This document shows, in pieces, positions 1 through 11,453 of a stretch of 64,000 nt of DNA. Below the pieces are notes generated by a model, which searched no databases, was not told the origin of the DNA, and was given only the letters and a program-made list of their open reading frames with translations. The position numbers and the translations under genes were made by a program. Source of the DNA: Mesostigma viride (lineage: Eukaryota > Streptophyta > Mesostigmatophyceae > Mesostigmatales > Mesostigmataceae). The DNA lies in contig RPFO01000406.1 in assembly GCA_009746045.1 (NCBI GenBank), positions 637,501 to 701,500 on the forward strand, written 5' to 3'. How positions within the stretch are numbered: the first letter of the stretch is position 1; each line of letters starts with the position of its first letter.

Positions 1-255
1 CCATTCTTCTACCTTCTCAAATAAGCAGAAATGTCTGTGAAACGTCCTTCTCTGCTTTGTTTTCAGCAGCGAGATGTGGAGCATGCTGGCTTGAGGCTAC
101 TTTAGGATTTCCGTGTGCAATCATTTACCACAGAAACCCTCCTGTTGCTCTGTTTTTTCTGTTTTGCATGTTCTGGATGAATCTACCATGCTCATCCTGC
201 TTTTTCCTGTCGACACCTGACAATGTTGGGAATGAATTTTTTTTGTTGCATGCAG

Positions 256-317
256 CCCTAGCCATGACAGCTGGCGAGCTCAAGCAGGTGGCCATCCTGA
301 ACGCTACGACCCCCGCT
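256..317 (+). CDS. Copy 1 exon, MTAGELKQVA leader segment
   Basis: A 62-nt exon lies between CAG and GTAAGA. It reads A-L-A-M-T-A-G-E-L-K-Q-V-A-I-L-N-A-T-T-P-A. The copy 2 exon at 41748-41809 has the same length and reads [16 protein letters not shown], so the ATG is conserved at the same place. That ATG (264) could be the translation start, or the exon could be internal; the sequence does not decide. It ends in phase 0, matching the ankyrin exon that follows. Confidence 0.68.
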
Positions 318-862
318 GTAAGACATGCGCGCCAGTCATCATTTGTTTCAAGGGACCGTAACTGGCAACTCAATATTTCCAACATAGTGCCAGTAATTCC
401 GAGTTTGTGATTCCCTTGTCTGGGTACGAGCGGCAGCCATGGGTGCAAAGTGCGTGAAATAGATTACCGGAAAAGCAAATCCATACCATTTTGAAACAAA
501 TCTGCTGTACTGGATTTCCTGTGTTTTGGTCACATCAATTCAATTCAAACTTCAGTATGGTAATTGTGTCCAATCTTTGAAGTTGCCATTTCCTAATGCC
601 ATGACATATCCACATTTAGTTTGTGCAATGGAGCATAGGACTTAGCTATCTTGTCTAAGGAACATATCTTTACCTCAGTATTTTTTGGAGTTACTTTCCT
701 GTTCTTGCCACAATTAACGCTGCTTGCCCAACAGACACCACACCTGTGTTGCTTTTGTGGTCATCTCTCACCCTTGCACAATATTTGTGGCAACACCTTG
801 CTTGCACCATATTTGTGGCAACACCTTGCTTGCACCATTTTGTGGCCCTTTTTGTTTCCTAG

Positions 863-961
863 ACTGGGAACACGGCGCTTCATCTCGCTTGTATGAACCA
901 GGATCTCGAGGTTGTGAAAATGCTGGTGGATTGCGGAGCTGACTTGGGTATCAAGAACAAG
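863..961 (+). CDS. Copy 1 ankyrin-repeat exon
   Basis: An exactly 99-nt, phase-0 exon lies between CTAG and GTACGC. It encodes one 33-residue ankyrin repeat. TGNTALHLAC matches the consensus turn and first helix, VVKMLVDCGADLGIKNK the second helix and hairpin. It is the only canonical ankyrin repeat seen in copy 1, whereas copy 2 has four intact ones. Confidence 0.85.
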
Positions 962-1912
962 GTACGCATGGGAGATGTGCAAGCAGAGCTCTGGGCTGGC
1001 ACCAGCTTGACTTGTTTATAGAGCGCGACAGTGATGTGGCGCGGGAATGCGTCTTCTCTCACGCATTTTGAGCTATTGGTTGGCACTTAGCACACTGCAA
1101 GACTTGCTCTTGATGCCTGTTGGTGTTGAATTGGCCTGTTAAGGGTGTTCAGAAACAAAGTGTTCCGAATAGTTGGGCTGTCCAGTTGCGTTGTCGTGAA
1201 CTGTTTGTGCCCTGGCGTGACTGCCGGCAGAGAAGTGGGGAGAAATAGAGCGTTGGAGGAGGCAGCTAACACAACTGATTTCATTCTCTAGGAAGCTTGT
1301 GTACCTTCAGGGATTCCATGCTTGGAAGCAGTTAGCTGCCAGTGCAGCCTTCTAAAGCATACCACAAAATGCATCAGGTTTTTGTGTCCCAGCATCAGGT
1401 CGGCAGCGCAGAGCTCTTTAGGCTCTAAGTCGACGTTTCTTTGCTCCTCCGCTCTTGTAGCTGCTCCTGCTGTCTGCACTACCTGTCAGAGGGCTTCTGC
1501 ACACTAATCAGAATTCGTTCATCCGGTTGATTGGTGATGTTGATTAAGTTGAATATTGATTCACTTTTACTTGGAACCGTCGCCCACAACTTGCTCCCTG
1601 CTGGTGTATGGATCCTGTGCGAGTAATTGCGGGGCGTGCTGCATGGATCCTGGCATCGAATGCCATATAATAAGAAAAGTTCGAAGTCTCATATCCTCCA
1701 AACTGTTTCGTATCGTGGCTATTAGGAAGAGGGGCTGTTTTCTTCTGGCAAGGTGAGTCGTGAAATCTTGTTCCATGCAGCTCAGCGTTGTCATATCATG
1801 TTTCAGCTACTATGCTGCCTAATGATGTATCCACGTTAAGCACCCGTCGATGCCGCTGCCAAGCTGCAAAAGCTATTGATAGCATCAAACGCGTACAGTT
1901 ACTTTTGGCAAT
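962..1912 (+). other. Intron of copy 1, no recognised element
   Basis: About 950 bases follow the ankyrin exon before the first repeat element. Short open frames exist (for example 1556-1756, ending near a GTGAGT) but none resembles an ankyrin repeat or has a counterpart in copy 2. I see nothing else to assign. Confidence 0.4.
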
Positions 1913-3480
1913 TGCTGAGCTTCGCTCATTTTATATATGACGCGTGGACGGGCTCAAAGGGGACCGACCTGCCGTAGGTAGCGTAAGACTAGCGCTTGTC
2001 ACGAGGGTACTGCACCGGCCGGCCCTTTTTGTGCCTAGGCTGAGTGTGGTTCCGGAGTGCAGGCCTAGGTAGCTTCTAACGTACGTCACTAGACCTTGCT
2101 ACCTGCGCCAGCCGCCAGGCGTGACGCAACTGTGATTGGCAGTCAGTACACCTTGTACCTGCGCCAGCCGGCAGGCCTGCGTGGCGCAATGTGAATGATA
2201 GTCAGTACTTAGAGTGGTGTAGGGGACGTAGGGAGGCCTCTTTTCAGCTGCGCAACTTGATCCCAGCATTTGCTGGCAAGGTCGGCTGGCCGCTATGGCG
2301 GCTGCGCTGAATGTAAGACGATGCTATCGGCCTCTCCGGGCGTGGAGAGGCCTGGAATAAAGGTCTTTATGTTCGCCACCCACCGTTACAGGCCACGGTA
2401 ATGGTAGTTTGGGTGGGGGGCTCTACGTTTTGAGTAAAATGGTGTGATTTCCGGCGCTGGGCCCACTGACGATTCCCCTCTACCCCTGGGTGCGGCAAGC
2501 GGCTTCCTGACAATGGGGAAGCTGCGATTTTAGTCGGACAACGTCAGGGAAGGAGCCATACAGGCCAGGGCCAGCGGCTACGGTGGAAAGAATCACAGGT
2601 GGAGGGGAATCTGCCTTAAACGTGGAGATGGCTAGCGCGGGGTGCCAGGGTAGCCCATAACTGCCAGGAGCCTGACAGCGGACCCGATCTTTCGGCCTGT
2701 GGCCAGACGGGAGTTTCGGGGAGGATGCGGGGCTGGAGCGAATCTTGGTGGGAGGAGCGCGCTCTTCATCATTGCCCAGTTTTTCAGCAAAGAATGTTCG
2801 CCTGGCGGGGCTGAAATTCTTGTTGTTTTATCGCCTTGTTTTTATCCTGTATGATGCATTATAGGAAAAGCGATAAAGAGTTCGGTTCAGCCAGGGGGGC
2901 ATATCTATGCCATAAAAAATTTCCTACAACAACACAAGCCCTGGTCAGGGCCTTGGCTAAGCAGTTTCCAAGCCAAGGCCTTGGTAGGGTAGAGGGCCTA
3001 TCGCCACAAAGGTTTCAATGCCGGGAAATCCCAGCCTCGGGGGTGGGGCTGGTGATGGGTCCTGGGCTTGTGAGAGACGGTCCGGGGGCGTAAGGCCTAA
3101 TGAGCAGCCGCTGGAAACCGCCCCCCTAACGGGGGGAACAACATGGGTGCCGCCCTGCGTCCGCCGGGAAACCGTAGCGGCCACACGGGGCGGCAGTACA
3201 GCCGTGGCAGCGTGCAGGAGGGGGGCCATGGGCGGAAAGAAAATCGGCACCAAGGTTGGCGACAGCCTTGGTGGCCAGGAAGGAGGTGTGGGGGCAACAC
3301 CTTGTGTTCGAGTATGCTGGGCCCCCAGCATGGTGCTACAATAACCAACTTGATAATGATGTGCACTGAGTTTGAAGGTGTGGTATAGGCTGTCCGTATA
3401 AAGCCTAGCACACAAAAATGTAAAATAAATGTTTCTCTTGGTGGGAAGGAACTCCAATGGACCAAAAACAAGAAATGTAT
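1913..3480. repeat. Interspersed repeat, full unit (segments A and B)
   Basis: This unit starts with a 334-bp segment A (1913-2246, from TGCTGAGCTTCGCTC to CTCTTTTCA) and ends with segment B (about 3294-3480). In between is about 1.05 kb of GC-rich sequence with hairpins and no convincing ORF. Segment A returns at 3482-3815 with the same length and, as far as I can see, one difference; B returns at about 3848-4033. A diverged A occurs near 47996-48290. A begins TG and ends CA, so it could be an LTR of a small element, but no target duplication is clear. Confidence 0.55.
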
Positions 3481-4034
3481 TTGCTGAGCTTCGCTCATTT
3501 TATATATGACGCGTGGACGGGCTCAAAGGGGACCGACTTGCCGTAGGTAGCGTAAGACTAGCGCTTGTCACGAGGGTACTGCACCGGCCGGCCCTTTTTG
3601 TGCCTAGGCTGAGTGTGGTTCCGGAGTGCAGGCCTAGGTAGCTTCTAACGTACGTCACTAGACCTTGCTACCTGCGCCAGCCGCCAGGCGTGACGCAACT
3701 GTGATTGGCAGTCAGTACACCTTGTACCTGCGCCAGCCGGCAGGCCTGCGTGGCGCAATGTGAATGATAGTCAGTACTTAGAGTGGTGTAGGGGACGTAG
3801 GGAGGCCTCTTTTCAGCTCCCACCCACCCACCCACGCTGCTAAGAGGGGCAACACCTTGTGTTCGAGTATGCTGGGCCCCCAGCATGGTGCTACAATAAC
3901 CAACTTGATAATGATGTGCACTGAGTTTGAAGGTGTGGTATAGGCTGTCCGTATAAAGCCTAGCACACAAAAATGTAAAATAAATGTTTCTCTTGGTGGG
4001 AAGGAACTCCAATGGACCAAAAACAAGAAATGTG
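3481..4034. repeat. Second, internally deleted copy of the A-B repeat
   Basis: Segment A (334 bp) is joined to segment B by only about 32 unrelated bases including a CCCA run. The order A...B-A-B makes this a head-to-tail dimer with the middle removed from the second unit. Near identity between units implies a recent duplication. Confidence 0.6.
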
Positions 4035-4178
4035 TACCTCTGATTTGCTCTGAAAGGGAAATGATCACTTTCAGTCCTAACCTTTTGCCGAGCCGAGTCT
4101 TGCTTGCGCACAATGCCTACTTCATTTTTTGTTGTATGGGTCATGTATGTCTTTGTAAACCTCTGTGGGGCCGCGCAG

Positions 4179-4295
4179 GCCGGTGATACGCCAATCATGG
4201 AAGTGGTCAACCTTTTCATCTCTTCTAGTTGCCTTTCCAGCAACATTACCTCCGATATTTTTGACAAGCTGGTTTCAACAGGCGCCAATGGCCAG
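4179..4295 (+). CDS. Copy 1 117-nt exon, ends at the LTR insertion
   Basis: This is a 39-codon phase-0 exon preceded by CCGCGCAG. It reads from AGDTPIMEVVNLF to DKLVSTGANGQ. The copy 2 exon at 54005-54121 is also 117 nt and ends ISAEGISQ followed by GTAAGC. Here the last five exon bases, GCCAG, are the target-site duplication of the LTR element that starts at 4296. The other GCCAG copy (25514-25518) is followed by GTACAA, which looks like the original splice donor. Reading on into the LTR adds only a few residues before a stop. Confidence 0.8.
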
Positions 4296-4563
4296 TGTTG
4301 CGTGCCGGCCCTTTAGGACGGACGCAACAGTGGAATAAATTATATACTTTGGCTTGTTGTCATAGTCCGTAGGACTTTGGGACTTATTTCGGGACTTAGT
4401 TTGGGAATCGTCCCTTAGTCAGGACTTTTGTATGGAACTATGATAGTTTGTGTGATTCGGACCAGTTATTTTGGGCCTAGGTTGTTGTATGCGTGTATCT
4501 TCTAGGGGCCGGTGCAGTCGCGCCGCGCTGCGTACTTTATAGCTAGTTGAGATATTGTACTCA
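4296..4563 (+). repeat. 5' LTR, first part
   Basis: This is the first 268 bases of the 5' LTR, including an AATAAA. It continues at 12922-13319 beyond the foldback element. Its last ten bases, ATTGTACTCA, are duplicated at 12912-12921 as the foldback target site. Confidence 0.85.
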
Positions 4564-5577
4564 GAGTTTTTGTAAACATCAGACACTGATTTCTTCAGAC
4601 GATGCACAAGGCTGGGCGCGGCGCAGCGTGCGCAAGGCTGGCGTGCGCAAGGCTGGGGAGTGCGCGAGGCTGGGAGTGCGCAAGGCTGGGAGTGCATCGT
4701 GGCTGGGCGCGGCGCGGCAGCGTGCGCAAGGCTGGCGCGTAAAACTGCAAACGACGTAAATCGTATCGGCTGCCTTTGGACTTAGCCGAATTTCGTCGTC
4801 GATGCGAGTGGTGATGGCCGTTTAGATCTTAGTTTTTAACCCGACGGGTTTCCTTATGATGCGTTCAAAATGGCAGCTGATGGCATGATTACTTAACATG
4901 TGGCGCGCGCAAAGAGCCTGTAGTCGTGCAGTTTACCCTCAATAATCAATCAATCTGAGTCTCGAGTCCACGTTGGAGTCCACTGACCCCCCGACTAGAA
5001 TTTCCGACCCCCAATGTTGCACGCAAGCTATGCCTGCCATGCTTTTTCTATTTCCTAACACCCACAGTTGGGGGATCATAGTCATTGACAATTTCTCCCC
5101 GTTGCTTTTTATGCTGCATATCCAACTATATCTGAGTAAGAGGGGTCGAGCGGATGACGCCGACATGGTTTGCATATACCTTCATAGTGGCTTCAAATCG
5201 TCATATTCTTGAAGCGCGGTCAGTTCAGCCCACAGAACCTTACGTACGTCTTACCAAGGTACATGCACGGTGGGGACGCGGTCGGCCGGTCGGGGTTTGC
5301 CTGCTTTCTTTACCCAACCAGGGACATGTTCGTGATTTTCTTGCAGCGCTGGAAGATCAGTCCCGGGAAGAACCGCCTGCGACCCCTGGACCGTTCCGTT
5401 CCAACGATACCTGTGACTCTTCAGCATCAACGGTACGAATAGCACGAACCCGCCCACGTGCTTGGCCGCCATACCCGTTCCTAGTCATGCCATGCTCCTT
5501 CCTAGTCATGCCATGGTCGTTCCGAGTCATGCCATGGTCGTTCCTAGTCATGTCACTCCCGTTCCTAGTCATGCCAT

Positions 5578-6021
5578 TAATTAATTAATTAATTAAAATG
5601 ATAGCTCCGTTGGGAGCATATGTAACACATAGCCCTGAGAAAAGGGCATCTATGGGTTTGTAATACAATCAGGGCTACAACCTGCAGGTGGAGGATGTAC
5701 AACTGTCACCTGCTCTGGGTGCACAAGGTGCACCTGCACCGCCATGATGGTTCATGCCTCCTTAACAAGCACAGGCACCCAGGGGGGGGCTTGAGGAGAG
5801 GGCCTAGAAGGCCTGCATGACATATGGGGTGGAGGGTATGTGGCTAGGCTATAGCTGGTGTACACATGGCATCTCAGCAGAGAGTAACTCCCTGCATAGG
5901 CATCGCATGGCTAAATTCTTAATGCATCATCCATGGGAGGTCCCATTGTAGGCTGGGCGCGGCTAAATACTGAAAGCATCATCCATGGGGGCCATTATGG
6001 GCGCACATGCGCGTGGGCCAC
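5578..6021 (-). mobile_element. LINE 3'-end fragment inside the satellite (left arm)
   Basis: A 5'-truncated LINE 3' UTR of the ORF1-only type, similar to 62645-63080 and to the complement of 21213-21650. It starts with TAATTAATTAATTAATTAA, then CTCCGTTGGGAG and AGCCCTGAGAA. GTCATGCCAT lies on both sides (5568-5577 and 6022-6031), a likely target duplication within the satellite. A mirror copy is at 11454-11897. Confidence 0.75.
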
Positions 6022-6838
6022 GTCATGCCATACCCGTTCCTAGTCATGCCATGGCCGTTCCTAGTCATGCCATGGTCGTTCCGAGTCATGCCATACCCGT
6101 TCCTAGTCATGCCATGCCCGTTCCTAGTCATGCCATACTCGTTACTAGTCATGCCATGCCCGTTCCTAGTCATGCCATACCCGTTCCTAGTCATGCCATA
6201 CCCGTTCCTAGTCATGCCATACCCGTTCCTAGTCATGCCATGCCCGTTCCTAGTCATGCCATGGCCGTTCCTAGTCATGCCATGCCCGTTCCTAGTCATG
6301 CCACACCCGTTCCTAGTCATGCCATGCCCGTTCCTAGTCATGCCATACCCGTTCCTAGTCATGCCATACCCGTTCCTAGTCATGCCATACCCGTTCCTAG
6401 TCATGCTGTACACGCTCCTAGTCATGCCACACCCGTTCCTAGTCATGCCATACCCGTTCCTAGTCATGCCATGGTCGTTCCGAGTCATGCCATACCCGTT
6501 CCGAGTCATGACATACTCATTCCTAGTCATGCCATACCCGTTCCTAGTCATGCTGTACCCGTTCCTAGTCATGCCATGGTCGTTCCGAGTCATGCCATAC
6601 CCGTTCCGAGTCATGACATACTCATTCCTAGTCATGCCATACCCGTTCCTAGTCATGTTGTACACGTTCCTAGTCATGCCACACCCGTTCCTAGTCATGC
6701 CATGCCCGTTCCTAGTCATGCCATGCTCTTTCCTAGTCATGCCATACCTGTTCCTACTTCCTAGTCATGCCATACCCGTTCCTAGTCATGCTGTACACGT
6801 TCCTAGTCATGCCATGCCCGTTCCTACTCATGTCATGG
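6022..6838. repeat. 21-bp satellite array, left arm
   Basis: About 39 copies of a 21-bp unit, ATGCCATACCCGTTCCTAGTC, with variants ATGCCATGGTCGTTCCGAGTC and CATGACATACTCATTCC. Because 21 is a multiple of three and most units lack stops, three frames on two strands stay open for 250-290 codons as heptad peptides (MPYPFLV, SHAIPVP, MTRNGYG). The array mirrors 10638-11453 and a shorter block lies at about 5478-5577. Confidence 0.9.
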
Positions 6839-7331
6839 TTTTTACCTGTATGTCCTCTGCCCTTGGTGCCAGCGTTCTGTGAGCACCTCAATGTATGGTC
6901 TGTCGTGAGAACAATAATGGCAGTCTAGCCAACGTCGATACGTTCGAGTTGGGCTCATAGTTAGTTGGTTGTTGTCGACCCACACAATAGCTGTTGCTTG
7001 TGTTAATTGGGAAATGTGTTTTATTGCAGCTGAACATGTATCAAGCTTCATTGCAATCTAGCTGTCGCGAACGATTCCTCTAAATCATCTTTAGTGGTGA
7101 TAGGTACCATTCGAGTGCCAACGGTGGAGACGTACAGGTTCTCACATAGAGGTGGGTTAACTCGTAACAGTGCTATCAATTGCGTGCGATAAGAACGTGA
7201 CTGCACCACGTGAACAAGAGACAATTATCAATATTATAATTAACAAACATCACGTGAGCATTATTAAGTTTACATCATTTGCAGGTTGTTGCTTAGCACG
7301 CTTATAGACCATGTACCCCCTCTCACGGACA

Positions 7332-7745
7332 TTTAATTAATTAATTAATACCACGTGACTGCGTGAGCAGTATCCTCATGAAGGGAATGGATGACATGCG
7401 AAAGAAACTATCTAAGCACGGGTAGCAGGATTGTGGGCCCCGCGGCCGGTGGCACTGTGCCGACCGTAGCGGGTTACCCGAGGTGCCCCTACCGGACATT
7501 AATTAATTAATTAATAGACACGTGACTGCGTCACGTGAGCATAAGTCCTCAGTGGGAGGGGAACATGGGATGGAATGGATGGTATAAGCTATCTAGGTCC
7601 TAGTTACAGGGGTGTGGGCACCGCGGCCCGAATCGCTATGAATGCCATACTTGGTCACACGCGGAGCCCCCACAGACTTGGGGGTGGTCTCCTTCATCAC
7701 TACTTGCCATCTATCCTTGCGCACCATCTGCCTTAATATTACAGA
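7332..7745 (-). mobile_element. Two nested LINE tails (left arm)
   Basis: A tail piece at 7500-7745 (246 bases, TTAATTAA end on the left) is flanked by the 11-bp duplication CTACCGGACAT (7489-7499 and 7746-7756). It matches the 3' end of the reverse-transcriptase-bearing LINE at 60560-60780. To its left, 7332-7488 is a diverged tail of the same kind with its own TTAATTAA end. Confidence 0.75.
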
Positions 7746-8305
7746 CTACCGGACATGTGTTACGTGATCTCCCAACGGAGTAACGCTTCAATTCAATGCA
7801 ACTAATACGTTAGACAGTATAATATTATCGTGACATGCATCACGTGAGCATAATGAATGCAATATCAAAGCGACTACCGGCGCAGGCCAGAAATCTGGAG
7901 AATATGTCAATATCAACAAGTACTAGGAGCATAGAGTGTACGCATTATGACTGTCCTGGTTAGCCTTGTACTCAGACCCTACGTGGATCATGCCACGACA
8001 AATGAGGGTCGTACACACAACTCTTGGTTTAGCTCCGAGACCATGCAGTCATTGGCAAACTTTGGAATTACCTCTTTCTCGATACTGTGCCAAAATTCCA
8101 AAACAAAAGAGGTGGTATGGACACCTGTAAAGAGCCGGTATGGACACCCACAGCTCTGCACACATCTTGATTATCCAAGCAATTAGTGTACAAGTGTTTC
8201 GCCTCCGTGGCTTACCATTATGCATCATCAGCACAACAAGTTTTAACAGTGATTGCAAACCACGGTTTTTTATGTGTCATGCAAGGTCTACCAAAAGGCG
8301 GTGTC

Positions 8306-9169
8306 GTTCTCCATCGTCCAGCTGAGGAGAAGGCCACAACGCATATTCTTCACCTTCATTTGCCACTGAAGCTGGGCAAAATGGTACAGTCGCATCTTCT
8401 CCAGGGGATGCGCGTCCTTCCACACAATAGTGCATTGCCTGTGAAGCGACAACAAGTCAACAGAGCGACAACAAGAACATGTACAGAAAAGTTACACCTA
8501 TGTCTGGCGTAATTCATCGATGCACAACAAAAAGCCCCTTGGGCACACGACATAGAAAGCGAGTTAGCCAACTGAAACTAAGTGTGTGATAAATATCTTG
8601 TCAACTTTGTATAATATATAGATAAATACTTATACTTCTTGAACGTAGCGGTGTATGTAGCTTCTAAAAGGGAGGGAGGGGGGGTGGGAGGGGGTGAGGG
8701 AGGGGGAATGTCAAGCAAACCTGAGGTACTTGGAACTGCAAGGTTACTTGCGAAATTCGGCCGAACGAGGCGAAGCAGGCAGCATGTTGGGCAAGGCGGC
8801 AAGGCCTTGTGTAGCAAGCGGCGGGTGAAGTGAGTAATGGGCTGCTGGCAACCGGTGTTGCGGCGGTAAACAGGAGGCATAGCTTGGATGGCGGGAATGG
8901 GCATTGAGAATATGCTCTAGTTGGTTGGGGCAACAAGCATGACTTGGTATGGCCTATTGACCAAATGTGATACTATTCCCCCTGATGAGGGCGGCGAACA
9001 CGTGCTACCCGGGCCATGTTGGGGGGGCTAAGCCAACAGGCAAAACTAGTTGGCGAGAAAATCAGATATTGTAATGAACCTTTGATTGTTTCATGAAAAG
9101 GTTGAGGAAGGTTTAAGGTTTAGATGCATTTCGGGTGACACATGCATTTGGGCCTAAAAATGCAATGGT
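8306..9169. other. Central loop of the foldback element
   Basis: 864 bases occur once, between the arms. There is a G-rich stretch of GGGA/GGGT units near 8669-8706 and no ORF above about 110 codons. Nothing resembles a transposase. Confidence 0.6.
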
Positions 9170-9729
9170 GACACCGCCTTTTGGTAGACCTTGCATGACA
9201 CATAAAAAACCGTGGTTTGCAATCACTGTTAAAACTTGTTGTGCTGATGATGCATAATGGTAAGCCACGGAGGCGAAACACTTGTACACTAATTGCTTGG
9301 ATAATCAAGATGTGTGCAGAGCTGTGGGTGTCCATACCGGCTCTTTACAGGTGTCCATACCACCTCTTTTGTTTTGGAATTTTGGCACAGTATCGAGAAA
9401 GAGGTAATTCCAAAGTTTGCCAATGACTGCATGGTCTCGGAGCTAAACCAAGAGTTGTGTGTACGACCCTCATTTGTCGTGGCATGATCCACGTAGGGTC
9501 TGAGTACAAGGCTAACCAGGACAGTCATAATGCGTACACTCTATGCTCCTAGTACTTGTTGATATTGACATATTCTCCAGATTTCTGGCCTGCGCCGGTA
9601 GTCGCTTTGATATTGCATTCATTATGCTCACGTGATGCATGTCACGATAATATTATACTGTCTAACGTATTAGTTGCATTGAATTGAAGCGTTACTCCGT
9701 TGGGAGATCACGTAACACATGTCCGGTAG

Positions 9730-10143
9730 TCTGTAATATTAAGGCAGATGGTGCGCAAGGATAGATGGCAAGTAGTGATGAAGGAGACCACCCCCAAGTC
9801 TGTGGGGGCTCCGCGTGTGACCAAGTATGGCATTCATAGCGATTCGGGCCGCGGTGCCCACACCCCTGTAACTAGGACCTAGATAGCTTATACCATCCAT
9901 TCCATCCCATGTTCCCCTCCCACTGAGGACTTATGCTCACGTGACGCAGTCACGTGTCTATTAATTAATTAATTAATGTCCGGTAGGGGCACCTCGGGTA
10001 ACCCGCTACGGTCGGCACAGTGCCACCGGCCGCGGGGCCCACAATCCTGCTACCCGTGCTTAGATAGTTTCTTTCGCATGTCATCCATTCCCTTCATGAG
10101 GATACTGCTCACGCAGTCACGTGGTATTAATTAATTAATTAAA
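9730..10143 (+). mobile_element. Two nested LINE tails (right arm mirror)
   Basis: Mirror of 7332-7745. Here the tails run in + orientation and end at TTAATTAATTAA near 9960-9977 and 10127-10141. The first piece contains the C-terminal LINE reading TTPKSVGAPRV, as at about 60619-60656. Confidence 0.75.
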
Positions 10144-10637
10144 TGTCCGTGAGAGGGGGTACATGGTCTATAAGCGTGCTAAGCAACAACCTGCAAATGA
10201 TGTAAACTTAATAATGCTCACGTGATGTTTGTTAATTATAATATTGATAATTGTCTCTTGTTCACGTGGTGCAGTCACGTTCTTATCGCACGCAATTGAT
10301 AGCACTGTTACGAGTTAACCCACCTCTATGTGAGAACCTGTACGTCTCCACCGTTGGCACTCGAATGGTACCTATCACCACTAAAGATGATTTAGAGGAA
10401 TCGTTCGCGACAGCTAGATTGCAATGAAGCTTGATACATGTTCAGCTGCAATAAAACACATTTCCCAATTAACACAAGCAACAGCTATTGTGTGGGTCGA
10501 CAACAACCAACTAACTATGAGCCCAACTCGAACGTATCGACGTTGGCTAGACTGCCATTATTGTTCTCACGACAGACCATACATTGAGGTGCTCACAGAA
10601 CGCTGGCACCAAGGGCAGAGGACATACAGGTAAAAAC

Positions 10638-11453
10638 CATGACATGAGTAGGAACGGGCATGGCATGACTAGGAACGTGTACAGCATGACTAGGAACGGG
10701 TATGGCATGACTAGGAAGTAGGAACAGGTATGGCATGACTAGGAAAGAGCATGGCATGACTAGGAACGGGCATGGCATGACTAGGAACGGGTGTGGCATG
10801 ACTAGGAACGTGTACAACATGACTAGGAACGGGTATGGCATGACTAGGAATGAGTATGTCATGACTCGGAACGGGTATGGCATGACTCGGAACGACCATG
10901 GCATGACTAGGAACGGGTACAGCATGACTAGGAACGGGTATGGCATGACTAGGAATGAGTATGTCATGACTCGGAACGGGTATGGCATGACTCGGAACGA
11001 CCATGGCATGACTAGGAACGGGTATGGCATGACTAGGAACGGGTGTGGCATGACTAGGAGCGTGTACAGCATGACTAGGAACGGGTATGGCATGACTAGG
11101 AACGGGTATGGCATGACTAGGAACGGGTATGGCATGACTAGGAACGGGCATGGCATGACTAGGAACGGGTGTGGCATGACTAGGAACGGGCATGGCATGA
11201 CTAGGAACGGCCATGGCATGACTAGGAACGGGCATGGCATGACTAGGAACGGGTATGGCATGACTAGGAACGGGTATGGCATGACTAGGAACGGGTATGG
11301 CATGACTAGGAACGGGCATGGCATGACTAGTAACGAGTATGGCATGACTAGGAACGGGCATGGCATGACTAGGAACGGGTATGGCATGACTCGGAACGAC
11401 CATGGCATGACTAGGAACGGCCATGGCATGACTAGGAACGGGTATGGCATGAC
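10638..11453. repeat. 21-bp satellite array, right arm
   Basis: Reverse-complement mirror of the 6022-6838 array. The unit order, including the rare variant units, is the same, so the arms share history at the level of individual units. Confidence 0.9.

Larger units (their letters stand above)
4564..8305 (+). repeat. Left arm of the foldback element
   Basis: From outside in: 19-bp terminal sequence; GC-rich array of GTGCGCAAGGCTGG units (about 4610-4740); about 730 bases of unique sequence; a short 21-bp satellite block (about 5478-5577); a LINE 3'-end piece (5578-6021); the main satellite (6022-6838); unique sequence; two LINE tail pieces (7332-7745); unique sequence. Every component is mirrored in the right arm. 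Confidence 0.85.

Noticed and set aside
2256-3290. Structured GC-rich stretch considered as rRNA or another ncRNA
   Set aside because: Hairpins are present, but no conserved rRNA or snRNA motif was recognised; it is the middle of the A-B repeat.
5478-6838. CRISPR-like regular repeat
   Set aside because: Units are contiguous with no spacers, and the context is eukaryotic.
5979-6882. Long ORFs of 253-291 codons over the 21-bp satellite, on both strands (mirrored at 10593-11496)
   Set aside because: They come from a repeat unit whose length is a multiple of three. All frames show the same heptads and there is no start context or domain.
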